Shown: positions 7,697 through 16,170 of the stretch, piece by piece
Layout of the letters: every line of letters starts with the position of its first letter
How positions within the stretch are numbered: position 1 is the stretch's first letter
From: Cryobacterium psychrotolerans
GTDB taxonomy: Bacteria > Actinomycetota > Actinomycetes > Actinomycetales > Microbacteriaceae
Length of the DNA: 64,000 bases
Reading direction: 5' to 3'
Assembly: GCF_900101115.1 (NCBI RefSeq)
Contig: NZ_FNFU01000007.1
Span: 1-64,000 of the forward strand
Translations under genes and position numbers: made by a program
Notes under the pieces: generated by a model
Databases searched by the model: none
Seen by the model: only the letters and a program-made list of their open reading frames with translations
What the model was told of the DNA's origin: nothing

Positions 7697-9015
7697 GCCG
7701 CCCGACCGTGGAACCGGGCGCGGTCATTCCGGGCGCGGTCGCTCCGGGCGCGGTCAGCCGTGCCGCCGTGACCCCCGGCGCCGCAGGCCAGGCCCCAGCG
7801 AGTCCCGGCGCCACACGCCCGGACGCGCGCCGGAGCCTGCGCCGGACGGGCCGCATCGTCAAGGCCGCCCGCGCCGACCCGAACGGCCTCGGCGGCCGGC
7901 ACCTGGGTGTCGGACTGGTCTTCAGCGGCGGATCGATCGCCGTCTTCCTGTTCTGGCGCTTCGTGGTGCAACTGCCCGGCACGCCGAGCCCGCTGCCGAG
8001 CCTGGCCGCCTGGCTGATCCTGCTCATCGCTACGGTCTTCACGGTCGCGGTCGTGCAGAGGTCGTCCACGCGGATGCCGCCCTGGCTGTTCACGTTCGCG
8101 CTCATCACCGGCGCGGTTGTCGTCATCCTCGACCTGGCCGGGTCGGCCGGCCGGTCCTACGCCGACGTCTACCCCACCGCTGCCCCGGCCGTCGGGGCGT
8201 TGCTCACCGGCCTGGTCACCCTGCGCGAGCCCCGCGATGTGCTCGCGGCAACGGGGGTGCTCGGTGTGCTGACGGCCGGTGCGGCACTCCTCGAGGACCG
8301 CGCCAGCCTGCTCACCCTGGCCCCCGAAATCCTCAGCATCGCCCTCGGCATCGTCCCGCCGGTGCTCGGCGTGATCATCGTGCGGTCGTTTCGGCGGATG
8401 GTGGAGCTGGAACTGGACCTGGTCCTGGTGCAGAGCACCGTCTCCCAGCCCCGCTACGCCGTCGGCATGCTCGCCTCGGAGGAGCTGGCCCGGCTCGACC
8501 TGGACGCCGAGACGCTCCTCGACGACGTCGCGCAGGGGCGCACTCCCCTGCCGCTGGCACCGGAGACCTCATCCACTGCGGCTTCCCTCGCGACGCAGCT
8601 GCGGCTCCACCTCATCAACGGCCGCACCGAGACCTGGCTGCACCACGCCGTCACCGAATCGGAGTTCCTCGGCCCGTCCGTGACGGTGCAGGACCCATCC
8701 GGGCTCGCCGGGCTGCTGGCGCCGAGCCAGCGCGATGCCCTCCTGCTCACGATCTGGCTGTTGATCAGCGACACCGCCCGGACCGCGTCGACGGTTTCGC
8801 TCACTTTGGGGCCGATATCGCCGACCCATGGCACGGTTTCTCGCAAGAAGGTCCGATTCCCGATCGAATTGATGACGACAGGTGTGCCACGCCGCCGAGT
8901 AGACCCCGAGACGTGGCAAGCTATCCGAATAGTCGGCCCTCACGTCGATACCATTCGGGACGGAAGTCTTCGAGTGGATATCGAATGCAGTGTCGACAAT
9001 CCCGCGGACGCCTAG
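7693..9015 (+). CDS. Six-TM protein of a two-component operon, unknown function
   Basis: A 440-residue protein I cannot assign to a family. Residues 5-40 are a low-complexity PGAV/PGA repeat, coded partly by three 15-bp units. Hydrophobic segments near 72-92, 104-122, 131-150, 163-179, 187-201 and 213-231 form a membrane domain. About 210 soluble residues follow, with a helical region (LELDLVLVQSTVSQPRYAVG) and a weakly conserved end. The position resembles histidine-kinase-like partner proteins that lost catalytic boxes: I see no H, N or G box. Its GTG overlaps the kinase-fragment stop, and the regulator starts 45 bp downstream. It probably senses a membrane or envelope cue for that pathway; this is inferred from context. 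Confidence 0.7.
   Translation: MSRPTVEPGAVIPGAVAPGAVSRAAVTPGAAGQAPASPGATRPDARRSLRRTGRIVKAARADPNGLGGRHLGVGLVFSGGSIAVFLFWRFVVQLPGTPSPLPSLAAWLILLIATVFTVAVVQRSSTRMPPWLFTFALITGAVVVILDLAGSAGRSYADVYPTAAPAVGALLTGLVTLREPRDVLAATGVLGVLTAGAALLEDRASLLTLAPEILSIALGIVPPVLGVIIVRSFRRMVELELDLVLVQSTVSQPRYAVGMLASEELARLDLDAETLLDDVAQGRTPLPLAPETSSTAASLATQLRLHLINGRTETWLHHAVTESEFLGPSVTVQDPSGLAGLLAPSQRDALLLTIWLLISDTARTASTVSLTLGPISPTHGTVSRKKVRFPIELMTTGVPRRRVDPETWQAIRIVGPHVDTIRDGSLRVDIECSVDNPADA
7714..7758 (+). repeat. Three 15-bp in-frame tandem units (PGAV repeat)
   Basis: Three consecutive units begin CCGGGCGCGGTC and differ only in their last three bases. They encode PGAVI, PGAVA and PGAVS near the N-terminus of the six-TM protein. 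Confidence 0.85.
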
Positions 9016-9060
9016 GATTCCCAAGTGGCCTACCGGGCTCAGAGGCAGTTGGAGGAAGCA

Positions 9061-9717
9061 GTGACGCACAGCAACGGTCCCATCCGCTTGGCCCTGGTCG
9101 ACGACCACCGAATGCTCCTGGGTGCCCTCACCGAGTGGATCCGCGGCGCTGCCGACGACATCGACATGGTGGCCGCCGTGACGACCTGGCCGGAGCTGCT
9201 CACCCACCCCGAGTTCCCGGTCGATGTCGTGCTGCTCGACCTCGACCTCAAGGACAACATCCCCGTGTCGCTGAAGATCTCGACACTGAAGACGACGGGC
9301 GTCAAGACCGTGCTCATGAGCACCTACTCCGAGCCGGCCCTGGTGCGGGAGGCACTCGCCGCCGGCGCGCTCGGCTACCTCGTCAAGAGCGAAGAGGCCG
9401 GCATGATCGTCGAGGCGATCCGCGCGGCCTACAACGGCGAATCGTACATCTCGGCCGAACTCGACCTCGCCCTCAACGCCGGCTCAGACGGGGACTCCCC
9501 TCGCCTGAGCGCGCAGGAGCGCCGCGTGATGGCACTCTACGGCGCCGGTGAGCCCGTGAAGGCCGTGGCCTACCAGCTGGGCATCTCCGAGGAAACGGCC
9601 AAGTCGTACCTCAAGCGCATCCGGGAGAAGTACCGCCTGGCCGGCCACGACGTCGGCACGAAGGTCGCCCTGCGCAAGCGCGCCATCCGCGACGGAATCC
9701 TGCTCCAGACCGACTAA
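9061..9717 (+). CDS. LuxR/NarL-type response regulator
   Basis: A 218-residue two-component regulator. The receiver domain covers ~8-125, with acidic pair D14-D15 (LVDDHRMLL), phospho-acceptor D60 (VDVVLLDLDL), and the switch threonine and lysine in STYSEPALV and GYLVKS. A LuxR helix-turn-helix follows at ~150-212 (LSAQERRVMALYGAGEP, LGISEETAKSYLKRIREKY). GGAGGA at 9051-9056 places the start at GTG 9061; an upstream in-frame GTG at 9025 lacks such a site. It follows the kinase remnant and the six-TM protein on the same strand. With the kinase front gone, its phosphate source is uncertain. Its stop overlaps the convergent MFS gene stop by four bases. Confidence 0.9.
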   Translation: MTHSNGPIRLALVDDHRMLLGALTEWIRGAADDIDMVAAVTTWPELLTHPEFPVDVVLLDLDLKDNIPVSLKISTLKTTGVKTVLMSTYSEPALVREALAAGALGYLVKSEEAGMIVEAIRAAYNGESYISAELDLALNAGSDGDSPRLSAQERRVMALYGAGEPVKAVAYQLGISEETAKSYLKRIREKYRLAGHDVGTKVALRKRAIRDGILLQTD

Positions 9718-11018
9718 CCGCCCGGCAAGTGTGCCCGTAACCAGGTGGCCGGCACGACCGTGATCGCCGCGGTTCCGTAGGGCACGTGCACGCCCAACCG
9801 CCGGCGTGAACGGTCGATGGCGAAGGTCACGACCGCGAGCAGGATGCCGAGCCCGCTGAGCCCAAGCCCGATCCACACCGGGGCGACGTACCCCAGGCCG
9901 GCCGCGATGGCGACGCCGCCGAGGTAGGCACCGAGGGCGTTTCCGACGTTGAGCGCCGAGTGGTGCAGTGCCGCGGCGATCGACTGGCTGTCGTGCGCGA
10001 CATCCATCAGCCGGGTCTGGATCGTCGGCCCCAGGGCCGCAGCCGCCGCGCCGACCAGGAACACGCCCGCCAGCAGCCCGGCCAGGAATCGCGCGGAGAG
10101 CGCCAGCGCGGAGAGCGCGACCACCAGGACGCCGAAGGCTCCGTACATCGTGCGCCGCACGCTGCGGTCGGCGAGCACGCCGCCGACCAGGTTGCCGATG
10201 GTCATGCCGGCGCCGATAACGACGAGCACGATCGGCACGGCCCAAGCGGCCAGGCCGGTGACGTCCATCACCAGCGGGGAGACGTAGGTGTACACGGCGA
10301 AGAGGCCGCCGAAACCGATGGCGCCGATCAGGAGCGCCAGCCAGACCTGCCGCCGGCCGAGCGCGCGCAGTTCTCTCCGGATGCTGCTGTGCGGGTTCCC
10401 TGGCTGGAAGGGGACGACCAGGGCGACGGCCAGGAAGGTGAGCGCGAAGATGCCCGCCACGGCGAGGTACGCCACGCGCCATCCGGCGACCTGGCCCAGC
10501 CAGGTGATCGCAGGGACGCCGATCACGTTGGCGATGGTCAGGCCGGAGAGCACCACGGCGATGCCCCTGGCCCGTTTGCCCGGCCCCATCAGGTCGGCCG
10601 CGACGAGGGAGGCGATACCGAAGTAGGCGCCGTGCGGGAGCGCCGCGACGAACCGAGCCGCGAGCACCAGCCCGAAGCTCGGCAGCAGGGCGGAGGCGAT
10701 GGTCCCGAGCGTGAAAGCGACGAGCAGGGCGAGCAGCAGTTTCTTCCGCGGCCAGCGGGTTGCGGCCGCGGCGATGGTCGGCGCCCCGACGACGACGCCC
10801 AGCGCGTAAGCGGTGATGAGCCAGCCCGCCTGCGCGTTGGCGACATCCGGCTGCGCCGCGTGAAGCCCCGGCAGCAGGTCCGCGGCGAGGTTGGGCAGCA
10901 GGCCCATGGCCACGAACTCGGTCGAGCCGATCGCGAAGCCGCCCAGGGCCAGGGCGAAGAGGGCAAGACGAATACGGGCCGGCGACAGCTGCGTCGGCCC
11001 GTGGGTGGAGGGGGGCAT
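9714..11018 (-). CDS. MFS transporter, DHA1-type drug/sugar efflux family
   Basis: A 434-residue twelve-helix major facilitator. The family opening GGFAIGSTEFVAMGLLPNLA (residues ~28-47) and LVAADLMGPGKRARGIAVV in the first half match the AraJ/YdhP/CmlR branch of proton-driven exporters for drugs or sugars. The central loop QPGNPHSSIRRELRALG separates two six-helix halves. GGAGGC lies just before the ATG at 11018. It ends by overlapping the stop of the convergent response regulator and is followed upstream (11028) by the thiamine-binding gene, ten bases away on the same strand, so the two could be cotranscribed. Substrate unknown. Confidence 0.85.
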   Translation of the reverse strand: MPPSTHGPTQLSPARIRLALFALALGGFAIGSTEFVAMGLLPNLAADLLPGLHAAQPDVANAQAGWLITAYALGVVVGAPTIAAAATRWPRKKLLLALLVAFTLGTIASALLPSFGLVLAARFVAALPHGAYFGIASLVAADLMGPGKRARGIAVVLSGLTIANVIGVPAITWLGQVAGWRVAYLAVAGIFALTFLAVALVVPFQPGNPHSSIRRELRALGRRQVWLALLIGAIGFGGLFAVYTYVSPLVMDVTGLAAWAVPIVLVVIGAGMTIGNLVGGVLADRSVRRTMYGAFGVLVVALSALALSARFLAGLLAGVFLVGAAAAALGPTIQTRLMDVAHDSQSIAAALHHSALNVGNALGAYLGGVAIAAGLGYVAPVWIGLGLSGLGILLAVVTFAIDRSRRRLGVHVPYGTAAITVVPATWLRAHLPGG

Positions 11019-11027
11019 GCCTCCAGC

Positions 11028-11348
11028 CTACGGCGTGGTGTCCCGGCCTTCCCTGAGCGCGGCTTCCAGGCGCTCGACCTTGCCGGTCAGCTCGCCGGTT
11101 CGGCCGGTTCGGATGTCTGCCTTGAGCACGAGGGACACCCTCGGCCCCCAGGCTGCGACGGCCTCGGTCGCGGCCTTGACTACCGCGAACACCTCGTCCC
11201 ACTCCCCCTCGATCGTCGTGAACATCGAGTCGGTGTGGTTGGGCAGGCCGGATTCGCGCACCACGCGCACCGCCGCGGCGACGGCGCTGTGCACCGATCC
11301 CTCCGCGTCGTTGGCACCGGACGGGGCTACTGAGAATGCGACCAACAT
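11028..11348 (-). CDS. Thiamine-binding protein, MTH1187/YqgV (UPF0045) family
   Basis: A 106-residue small alpha/beta protein starting MLVAFSVAPSG, with SGLPNHTDSMFTTIEGEWDEV in its middle, the signature region of the UPF0045 family. The fold binds thiamine or related pyrimidines in characterised members and forms oligomers in the cytoplasm. An AGGAG site at 11358-11354 fits the ATG at 11348. It lies two bases after the stop of the GT87-like membrane gene (11351), so it is probably translated from the same mRNA as nnrD and that gene. I see no thiamine riboswitch nearby. The biological role is poorly known. Confidence 0.85.
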   Translation of the reverse strand: MLVAFSVAPSGANDAEGSVHSAVAAAVRVVRESGLPNHTDSMFTTIEGEWDEVFAVVKAATEAVAAWGPRVSLVLKADIRTGRTGELTGKVERLEAALREGRDTTP

Positions 11349-11350
11349 GG

Positions 11351-12628
11351 TTACTCCTTCGGATCGGGGGTGAGCCGGCGTGCGCCGGTCCGGTAGTCGG
11401 GACGTGGGGATCGCCAGATCTCCCGGATCGCCCAGCCGAGCAGGACGACCTCGAGCAGGTTCCGCAGCGTGAGCAGCAGGACCATGGCGGGGTGCGCCAG
11501 AAGCAGCCAGTCGTAGAGGTGCGGGTAGATCAGCTGGGTCAGGCCGGCCAGGACGGCGACCAGCACAGCGGGCGTCCGCCAGGCGCCGGGGCGCACCAGC
11601 AGCCCGAAAATGACGGGGGCGACCAGCCAGCCCATGAACTGCGGCGACCCCACCTTGTTGAAGACGATCAGGGTCAGCACGAGGGCCAGCAGCAGCGGCG
11701 GATAGAGGCGGTCGAAACCGGCACCGTCCCGCATGGCGCGCCAGCCGAGCAGCAGCACGGCGACGACGGCGAGCGCCAGGAGGGGCGTCATCAGCACGAT
11801 GGCGAGATCGATGCCGGGCCCGGTCACCTGGTAGGTCAGGATCTCGTGGTCGTAGTAGAGGAAACTGCCCGGCAGCCCGGCGGCAGCCTGCCACATCCAG
11901 GCGAGCCCCACCGATGATTCGATCTGGATGCCGCGACCGGTCTGCTCGGTGACGAAGCTGAACACGGTGAGGCCGCTGCCGAGGATGAGGGCGATCAGCA
12001 CGATCACGGCGCTCGTTCCGGCGGCGGTTCCCAGCACCCGGCCGCGGTCCCTCGACGCGACGACCAGGGCGGCGACCGCCGCGAACGGCCACACCTTCAC
12101 CCAGGTTGCGATCGTGAGCAGCGCCGCCCCCCAGAGCGGGCGCGATTCGAGCAGGAGCAGGGCCACGATCACGATCGGCACGGTGACCGAGTCGATCCGG
12201 GCCAGGGCGACGGGCCCGAGCAGGAGCAGGAAGCCGAGCCACCACCAGGCCGCACGGGTCGCGGCCTCCCCCGGGCGACGGAGCAGCAGCGCGAAGGCGG
12301 CGGCATCCAGCAGCGTGACGATACCGAGCCAGGTGGCCGCGTACAGCGCCGGTCCGAAGGCGAGAGCGAGGATGATCGGCCCGAACGCCAGGATCGGGTA
12401 GACGAAGGGCGTGTCGATACCGACCTGGAAGCGCCCCGACGCGGCCCCTTCGGCCCAGGACCGGTACACCTGCTCCACGTCACCGAGCGGCCAGCCCGGG
12501 CTGACGAAACAGAGCAGGATCAGCAGCGCGTGCACGAGCCCGAATGCGCTCCAGAGCGCGGTCCGCCTCGCGCCGAAGGGCCGGCCGCGAACGACGGCGG
12601 CCGGGGCGTCCGGGGCGGTCACGTTCAC
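11351..12628 (-). CDS. GT87/DUF2029-like polytopic glycosyltransferase
   Basis: A 425-residue membrane protein with roughly ten to twelve hydrophobic helices. The first loop has GDVEQVYRSWAEGAASG and DTPFVYPILAFGP, typical of polyprenyl-phosphate-sugar-dependent GT-C enzymes (GT87, DUF2029), whose acidic first-loop residues are catalytic. In actinobacteria, related enzymes add mannose or arabinose to envelope glycolipids. The central motif TWVKVWPFAAVAAL is also family-like. Its start overlaps the nnrD stop by four bases (12625-12628), and the thiamine-binding gene follows directly, giving a three-gene operon. The acceptor is unknown. Confidence 0.75.
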   Translation of the reverse strand: MNVTAPDAPAAVVRGRPFGARRTALWSAFGLVHALLILLCFVSPGWPLGDVEQVYRSWAEGAASGRFQVGIDTPFVYPILAFGPIILALAFGPALYAATWLGIVTLLDAAAFALLLRRPGEAATRAAWWWLGFLLLLGPVALARIDSVTVPIVIVALLLLESRPLWGAALLTIATWVKVWPFAAVAALVVASRDRGRVLGTAAGTSAVIVLIALILGSGLTVFSFVTEQTGRGIQIESSVGLAWMWQAAAGLPGSFLYYDHEILTYQVTGPGIDLAIVLMTPLLALAVVAVLLLGWRAMRDGAGFDRLYPPLLLALVLTLIVFNKVGSPQFMGWLVAPVIFGLLVRPGAWRTPAVLVAVLAGLTQLIYPHLYDWLLLAHPAMVLLLTLRNLLEVVLLGWAIREIWRSPRPDYRTGARRLTPDPKE

Positions 12629-13482
12629 TCTCCCCCGCGCGCGCCCAGCAGCTCCGCGATCGCCCCGGGCACCGCCTCGGCCACATCGAGGGCGGCGATC
12701 GGCCCGCCGGCCGAGGCCCGGTCGGCGGCCAGCGCCTGGATCAGCGCTGCGGTCGCGGCCAGCGCGGCGATCGATTCGGCATCAGCCGCGATCCGGTCGG
12801 AGTGGGTCGCGAGCAGGGCTCCGAGGATGCCCCCGAGCACGTCGCCGGATCCGGCCGTCGCCAGCCAGGCCGGCGCGGTCGAGACGGTCAGGAGCGCGCC
12901 GGAGGGCGAGGCGACGTGGGTCACGGCGCCCTTGAGCAGCACCGTCACCCGCAGCGCCTCAGCCGCGCGGATGGCCCACTCGCCGGGGGCGGTCGCGATC
13001 TCGGCGGCGGTCACCGGGCTTCCGCCCGCGGTGAGCAGGCCGGCCAGTTCGCGGAAGTGCGGGGTGATCACCGTCGGCCCGGTCGCCCGGCCGGCCAGGG
13101 CCAGGGCCCCGGCGTCGCAGACGGTGGGCAGCCCCTCGGCGAGGGCGCGCTCGAGCGCCGCAGTGGCCCCGGCACCGCGCTCCCTGGGGTTCATGCCGGA
13201 GCCCAGCAGCCAGGCCTGAACCCGGCCCGGGACGGTGACGACCTCCGGCCGACGCTGGAGCACGAGGGTCGATGCGCGTTCGGGGCCGAGGTAGCGCACG
13301 AGGCCGACGCCGGTGCGCAGCGCCGCCTCGACGCCGAGGACCGCCGCGCCCGGGTAGTCATCGGAGCCCGTGTGAATCCCCAGGACCCCGCGGGAGTACT
13401 TGTCGTCGGTGCGCCCCGGCACGGCGATCCAGTCCCGAGCCTGCTCGGCTTCCCATTCCAGCCATCCCCGCCGTTTTGCCAT
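12625..13482 (-). CDS. nnrD: ADP-dependent NAD(P)H-hydrate dehydratase
   Basis: A 285-residue ribokinase-fold enzyme. It repairs hydrated NAD(P)H (NADHX/NADPHX) back to NAD(P)H using ADP in the cytoplasm. The YjeF C-terminal family marks are present: SRGVLGIHTGSDDYPGAAVL near residue 30, VITPHFRELAGLL at ~138, VLLKGAVTHVASPSG at ~182, and the ATP-binding and catalytic AGSGDVLGGILGALL at ~210. It lacks the N-terminal epimerase domain found in fused NnrE-NnrD proteins, so the epimerase must be elsewhere. It is the first gene of the nnrD/GT87/thiamine-binding operon and divergent from the OYE reductase. Confidence 0.92.
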   Translation of the reverse strand: MAKRRGWLEWEAEQARDWIAVPGRTDDKYSRGVLGIHTGSDDYPGAAVLGVEAALRTGVGLVRYLGPERASTLVLQRRPEVVTVPGRVQAWLLGSGMNPRERGAGATAALERALAEGLPTVCDAGALALAGRATGPTVITPHFRELAGLLTAGGSPVTAAEIATAPGEWAIRAAEALRVTVLLKGAVTHVASPSGALLTVSTAPAWLATAGSGDVLGGILGALLATHSDRIAADAESIAALAATAALIQALAADRASAGGPIAALDVAEAVPGAIAELLGARGGE

Positions 13483-13564
13483 GCCCCCACGATAGGTTGT
13501 TTCGAGATCGATTGGTCAGTCGCGCCCTGCGCCCGACCGTCACCCGCGCCCCCCAAGGATCCCA

Positions 13565-14680
13565 GTGACCACTGCCGCCCTGTTCGAACCGCTGAGCGTG
13601 CGCGGAGTCACCTTCCGAAATCGCCTGTGGGTCGCCCCGATGTGCCAGTACGCCATTGCCAAAAAGGACGGCGTCCCCGGAGACTGGCACCTGGTGCACC
13701 TCGGCTCGATGGCCGCCGGCGGCGCCGGCCTCGTCATTGCGGAGGCGAGCGCGGTCAGCCCCGAGGGTCGCATCTCCGACGTCGACACCGGCCTCTGGAA
13801 CGACGCGCAGGCCGAGGCCTGGACCCGGATCGTGCGCTTCATCCACTCGCAGGGAGCGGCAGCGGGCATCCAGCTCGCCCACGCCGGCCGTAAGGCATCG
13901 GTCTGGCCCGCGTGGGGCGCGGATCGACACGGGACGATGGCGGAGGAGGACGGCGGCTGGCAGACCGTGTCGGCCACGGCTGTGCCGTTCCCCGGATACG
14001 ACGCCCCGGTTGCCCTGGACGCGGCCGGGATCGACGCCGTCATCCGCGATTTCGCTGCCGCCGCCCGTCGAGCGGTGGGCGCCGGCTTCGACGTCGTCGA
14101 GATCCATGCCGCGCACGGCTACCTGCTGCACCAGTTCCTCTCCCCCCTGAGCAACCACCGCACCGACGAGTTCGGCGGGTCGCTGGAGAACCGCGCCCGG
14201 CTGCTCCTCAGCGTGGTCGAGGCGGTGCGCTCCGCGATCGCGGACACCGTTCCCCTGCTGGTGCGGTTCTCCGCGACCGACTACGCGCCGGGCGGATGGG
14301 ACGAGCGGCAGACCGCCACGGTGGCCGGCTGGGCGGCCGCGGCCGGGGCCGACTTCTTCGACATCTCCTCCGGAGGCAACGTCTCGGGCGTGCGCATCCC
14401 GCTCTCGCCCGGCTACCAGGTGCCGCTTGCGGCATCCGTCAAGGCCGAGGCGGATGTCAGGGTCAGCGCGGTCGGACTCATCACGACCGCGGCCCAGGCC
14501 GAACTGATCGTGGCGTCGGGCCAGGCCGACGCGGTGATGCTCGGCCGCGAGCTGATGCGCGACCCGCACTTCCCCCTGCGGGCCGCGCACGAACTCGGCG
14601 TCACCCTCGACTACTGGCCGCCGCAGTACCTTCGCGCCCAGTGGCCGGAACCGGAGGACCGGGCTACGTCTGCTGCGTGA
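13565..14680 (+). CDS. NADH:flavin oxidoreductase, Old Yellow Enzyme YqjM class
   Basis: A 371-residue FMN beta/alpha barrel that reduces activated carbon-carbon double bonds with NAD(P)H. The YqjM-class N-terminus is clear: FRNRLWVAPMCQY with the flavin-contacting Cys27 and Tyr29. Substrate-binding histidines lie in EIHAAHGYLLHQF, followed by NHRTDEFGGSLENRARL. The C-terminal phosphate-binding part has QADAVMLGRELMRDP. The start is GTG 13565, supported by AAGGAT at 13555-13560. Its 3' end overlaps the convergent VOC gene by 17 bp. It is probably a detoxifying or xenobiotic ene-reductase; the physiological substrate is unknown. Confidence 0.9.
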   Translation: MTTAALFEPLSVRGVTFRNRLWVAPMCQYAIAKKDGVPGDWHLVHLGSMAAGGAGLVIAEASAVSPEGRISDVDTGLWNDAQAEAWTRIVRFIHSQGAAAGIQLAHAGRKASVWPAWGADRHGTMAEEDGGWQTVSATAVPFPGYDAPVALDAAGIDAVIRDFAAAARRAVGAGFDVVEIHAAHGYLLHQFLSPLSNHRTDEFGGSLENRARLLLSVVEAVRSAIADTVPLLVRFSATDYAPGGWDERQTATVAGWAAAAGADFFDISSGGNVSGVRIPLSPGYQVPLAASVKAEADVRVSAVGLITTAAQAELIVASGQADAVMLGRELMRDPHFPLRAAHELGVTLDYWPPQYLRAQWPEPEDRATSAA

Positions 14681-15041
14681 GGCAGAGGGTGTTGCCCTCA
14701 CTGTCGATGAACCAGGAGCCGCGCTCGCCGTCCATCGTCGCGACCCCGTTCTCCGTCTTCAGCCCGGGCAGGTCGTACTCCTCGAAGACGACTCCGCGAC
14801 CGCGCAACTCCGCCATCTCGGCCTCGATATCGGCAGTTGTCCAGCACATCTGGGTGTTCCTGGCCGTGCCCGCGTTACTCGTTTCGTAGAGCAGGAACGC
14901 GGCCCCGGACGCCATCCGGTAGACGAGGCCGCCGGGAGTCTCCTCCGCAACCTCCAGTCCCAGCTTGTCGCGGTAGTACTCCCTGGCGCGTCCCAGGTCC
15001 TTGGCCGGGAGCACCGCGATGAGCTCAGAATTCTTCAGCAT
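14664..15041 (-). CDS. VOC (glyoxalase/bleomycin-resistance fold) family protein
   Basis: A 125-residue single VOC module (VLPAKDLGRAREYYRDKLG at the N-terminus, then ERGSWFIDSEGNTLCL at the C-terminus). The second-half glutamate or aspartate that often ligands metal is present in DSEGN. Family members include glyoxalases, dioxygenases and drug-binding resistance proteins, so function cannot be set from sequence. AAGGAGG directly upstream of the ATG at 15041 makes the start secure. Its stop lies inside the last codons of the convergent OYE gene. Confidence 0.85.
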   Translation of the reverse strand: MLKNSELIAVLPAKDLGRAREYYRDKLGLEVAEETPGGLVYRMASGAAFLLYETSNAGTARNTQMCWTTADIEAEMAELRGRGVVFEEYDLPGLKTENGVATMDGERGSWFIDSEGNTLCLTQQT

Positions 15042-15108
15042 GATTTGCCTCCTTCTTCAACCCCAGCGCACAGGCTACGCCGGGGTCGCGCCCGGCGCGA
15101 GGGGCCCG

Positions 15109-16170
15109 TTACTCTCGGCGGGTGGCATCCTGGACTTCGCCGACGAGCTCCTCGATGATGTCCTCGAGGAAGAGCACCCCGGTCGTCTCGCCGGCCGAGG
15201 TGAACGTCCTGGCCACGTGCGCCCCGGTGCGACGCATGGTCGCCAGCGCGTCCTCGAGTTCGGTGCCCTCGAAGATCGAGGCCAGCTGCCGGACGCGCTT
15301 GGCCGGGATCGGTTCGGCGTAGCTTCCCTGGCCGGCGCCGGCGGAGGCGTCGCCGTCGAGGTCGATGACGTCCTTGAGGTGGATGTACCCGGTGAGCTCC
15401 CGGCTCGGGTTGACCAGGACGTACCGGGAGAACCCGTGCTTGGAGACCGCCCTCTCCACGTCGGCGGGGCTGACCGGTTCCGGCAGGCTGACCAGCTTGG
15501 CCAGCGGCACCGCGACATCCTTCACCGTGCGGTTGGTGAATTCGAATGCGGCGCTGAGCGCGCCGCTGCCGTCGAACAGGAGGCCTTCCCTGGTCGACTG
15601 GCTGACGATGGTTGCGACCTCGTCCAGCGTGTAGGTGCTGGTCGCCTCGTCCTTGGGCTGCACGCCGAACAGTCGCAGCACCCCGTTCGCGGCCCAGTTG
15701 AGCGCGACGATCACAGGCTTCACGAGCCGCCCGAACAGCACGAGCGGCGGGGCGAAGATGAGCACGGCACGGTCCGGCACCGAGAACGACAGGTTCTTCG
15801 GCACCATCTCGCCCAGCACGACGTGCAGGTACGAGACCACCAGGAGCGTGATCGCGAAGGCGATCACCCCGATGGCCTCCTCCGGCAGCCCGGTCAGGGC
15901 AAGCGGGCCCTCGAGCAGGTGGTGGATCGCCGGCTCGGAGACGTTCAGGATCAGCAGCGAGCAGATCGTGATTCCCAGCTGCGTGGTGGCCAGCATCAGG
16001 GTGGCATTCTCCATCGCCCAGAGCGCGGTCTTGGCGCTCCGTTTCCCGGCTTCGGCGAGCGGTTCGATCTGGGATCGGCGCGCGGAGATCACGGCGAACT
16101 CGGCCGCGACGAAGAAGGCGTTGGCGGCGAGGAGCACCACCAGCCAGACGATTCCTGCCCAGTCGCTCAT
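15109..16170 (-). CDS. CNNM-transmembrane/CBS-pair protein (hemolysin C family), short paralogue
   Basis: A 353-residue protein. An N-terminal CNNM domain (~5-190) has three to four helices, with NAFFVAAEFAVISARRSQIEPL and VVLGEMVPKNL. A CBS pair follows at ~205-335 (NRTVKDVAVPLAKLV, GFSRYVLVNPSRELTGYIHLKD, LFLEDIIEELVGEV). Related CorB/CorC proteins move or regulate Mg2+ in the membrane, with CBS domains binding ATP-Mg. It lacks the C-terminal CorC_HlyC domain that its neighbour has. Its start overlaps the end of the longer paralogue by four bases (16167-16170), so the two are coupled and probably form a hetero-oligomer. Confidence 0.88.
   Translation of the reverse strand: MSDWAGIVWLVVLLAANAFFVAAEFAVISARRSQIEPLAEAGKRSAKTALWAMENATLMLATTQLGITICSLLILNVSEPAIHHLLEGPLALTGLPEEAIGVIAFAITLLVVSYLHVVLGEMVPKNLSFSVPDRAVLIFAPPLVLFGRLVKPVIVALNWAANGVLRLFGVQPKDEATSTYTLDEVATIVSQSTREGLLFDGSGALSAAFEFTNRTVKDVAVPLAKLVSLPEPVSPADVERAVSKHGFSRYVLVNPSRELTGYIHLKDVIDLDGDASAGAGQGSYAEPIPAKRVRQLASIFEGTELEDALATMRRTGAHVARTFTSAGETTGVLFLEDIIEELVGEVQDATRRE

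Noticed and set aside
7509-9551. A 680-codon plus-strand frame over the six-TM and regulator genes
   Set aside because: It is an Arg/Pro-rich alternate frame of two genes with clear starts and overlaps.
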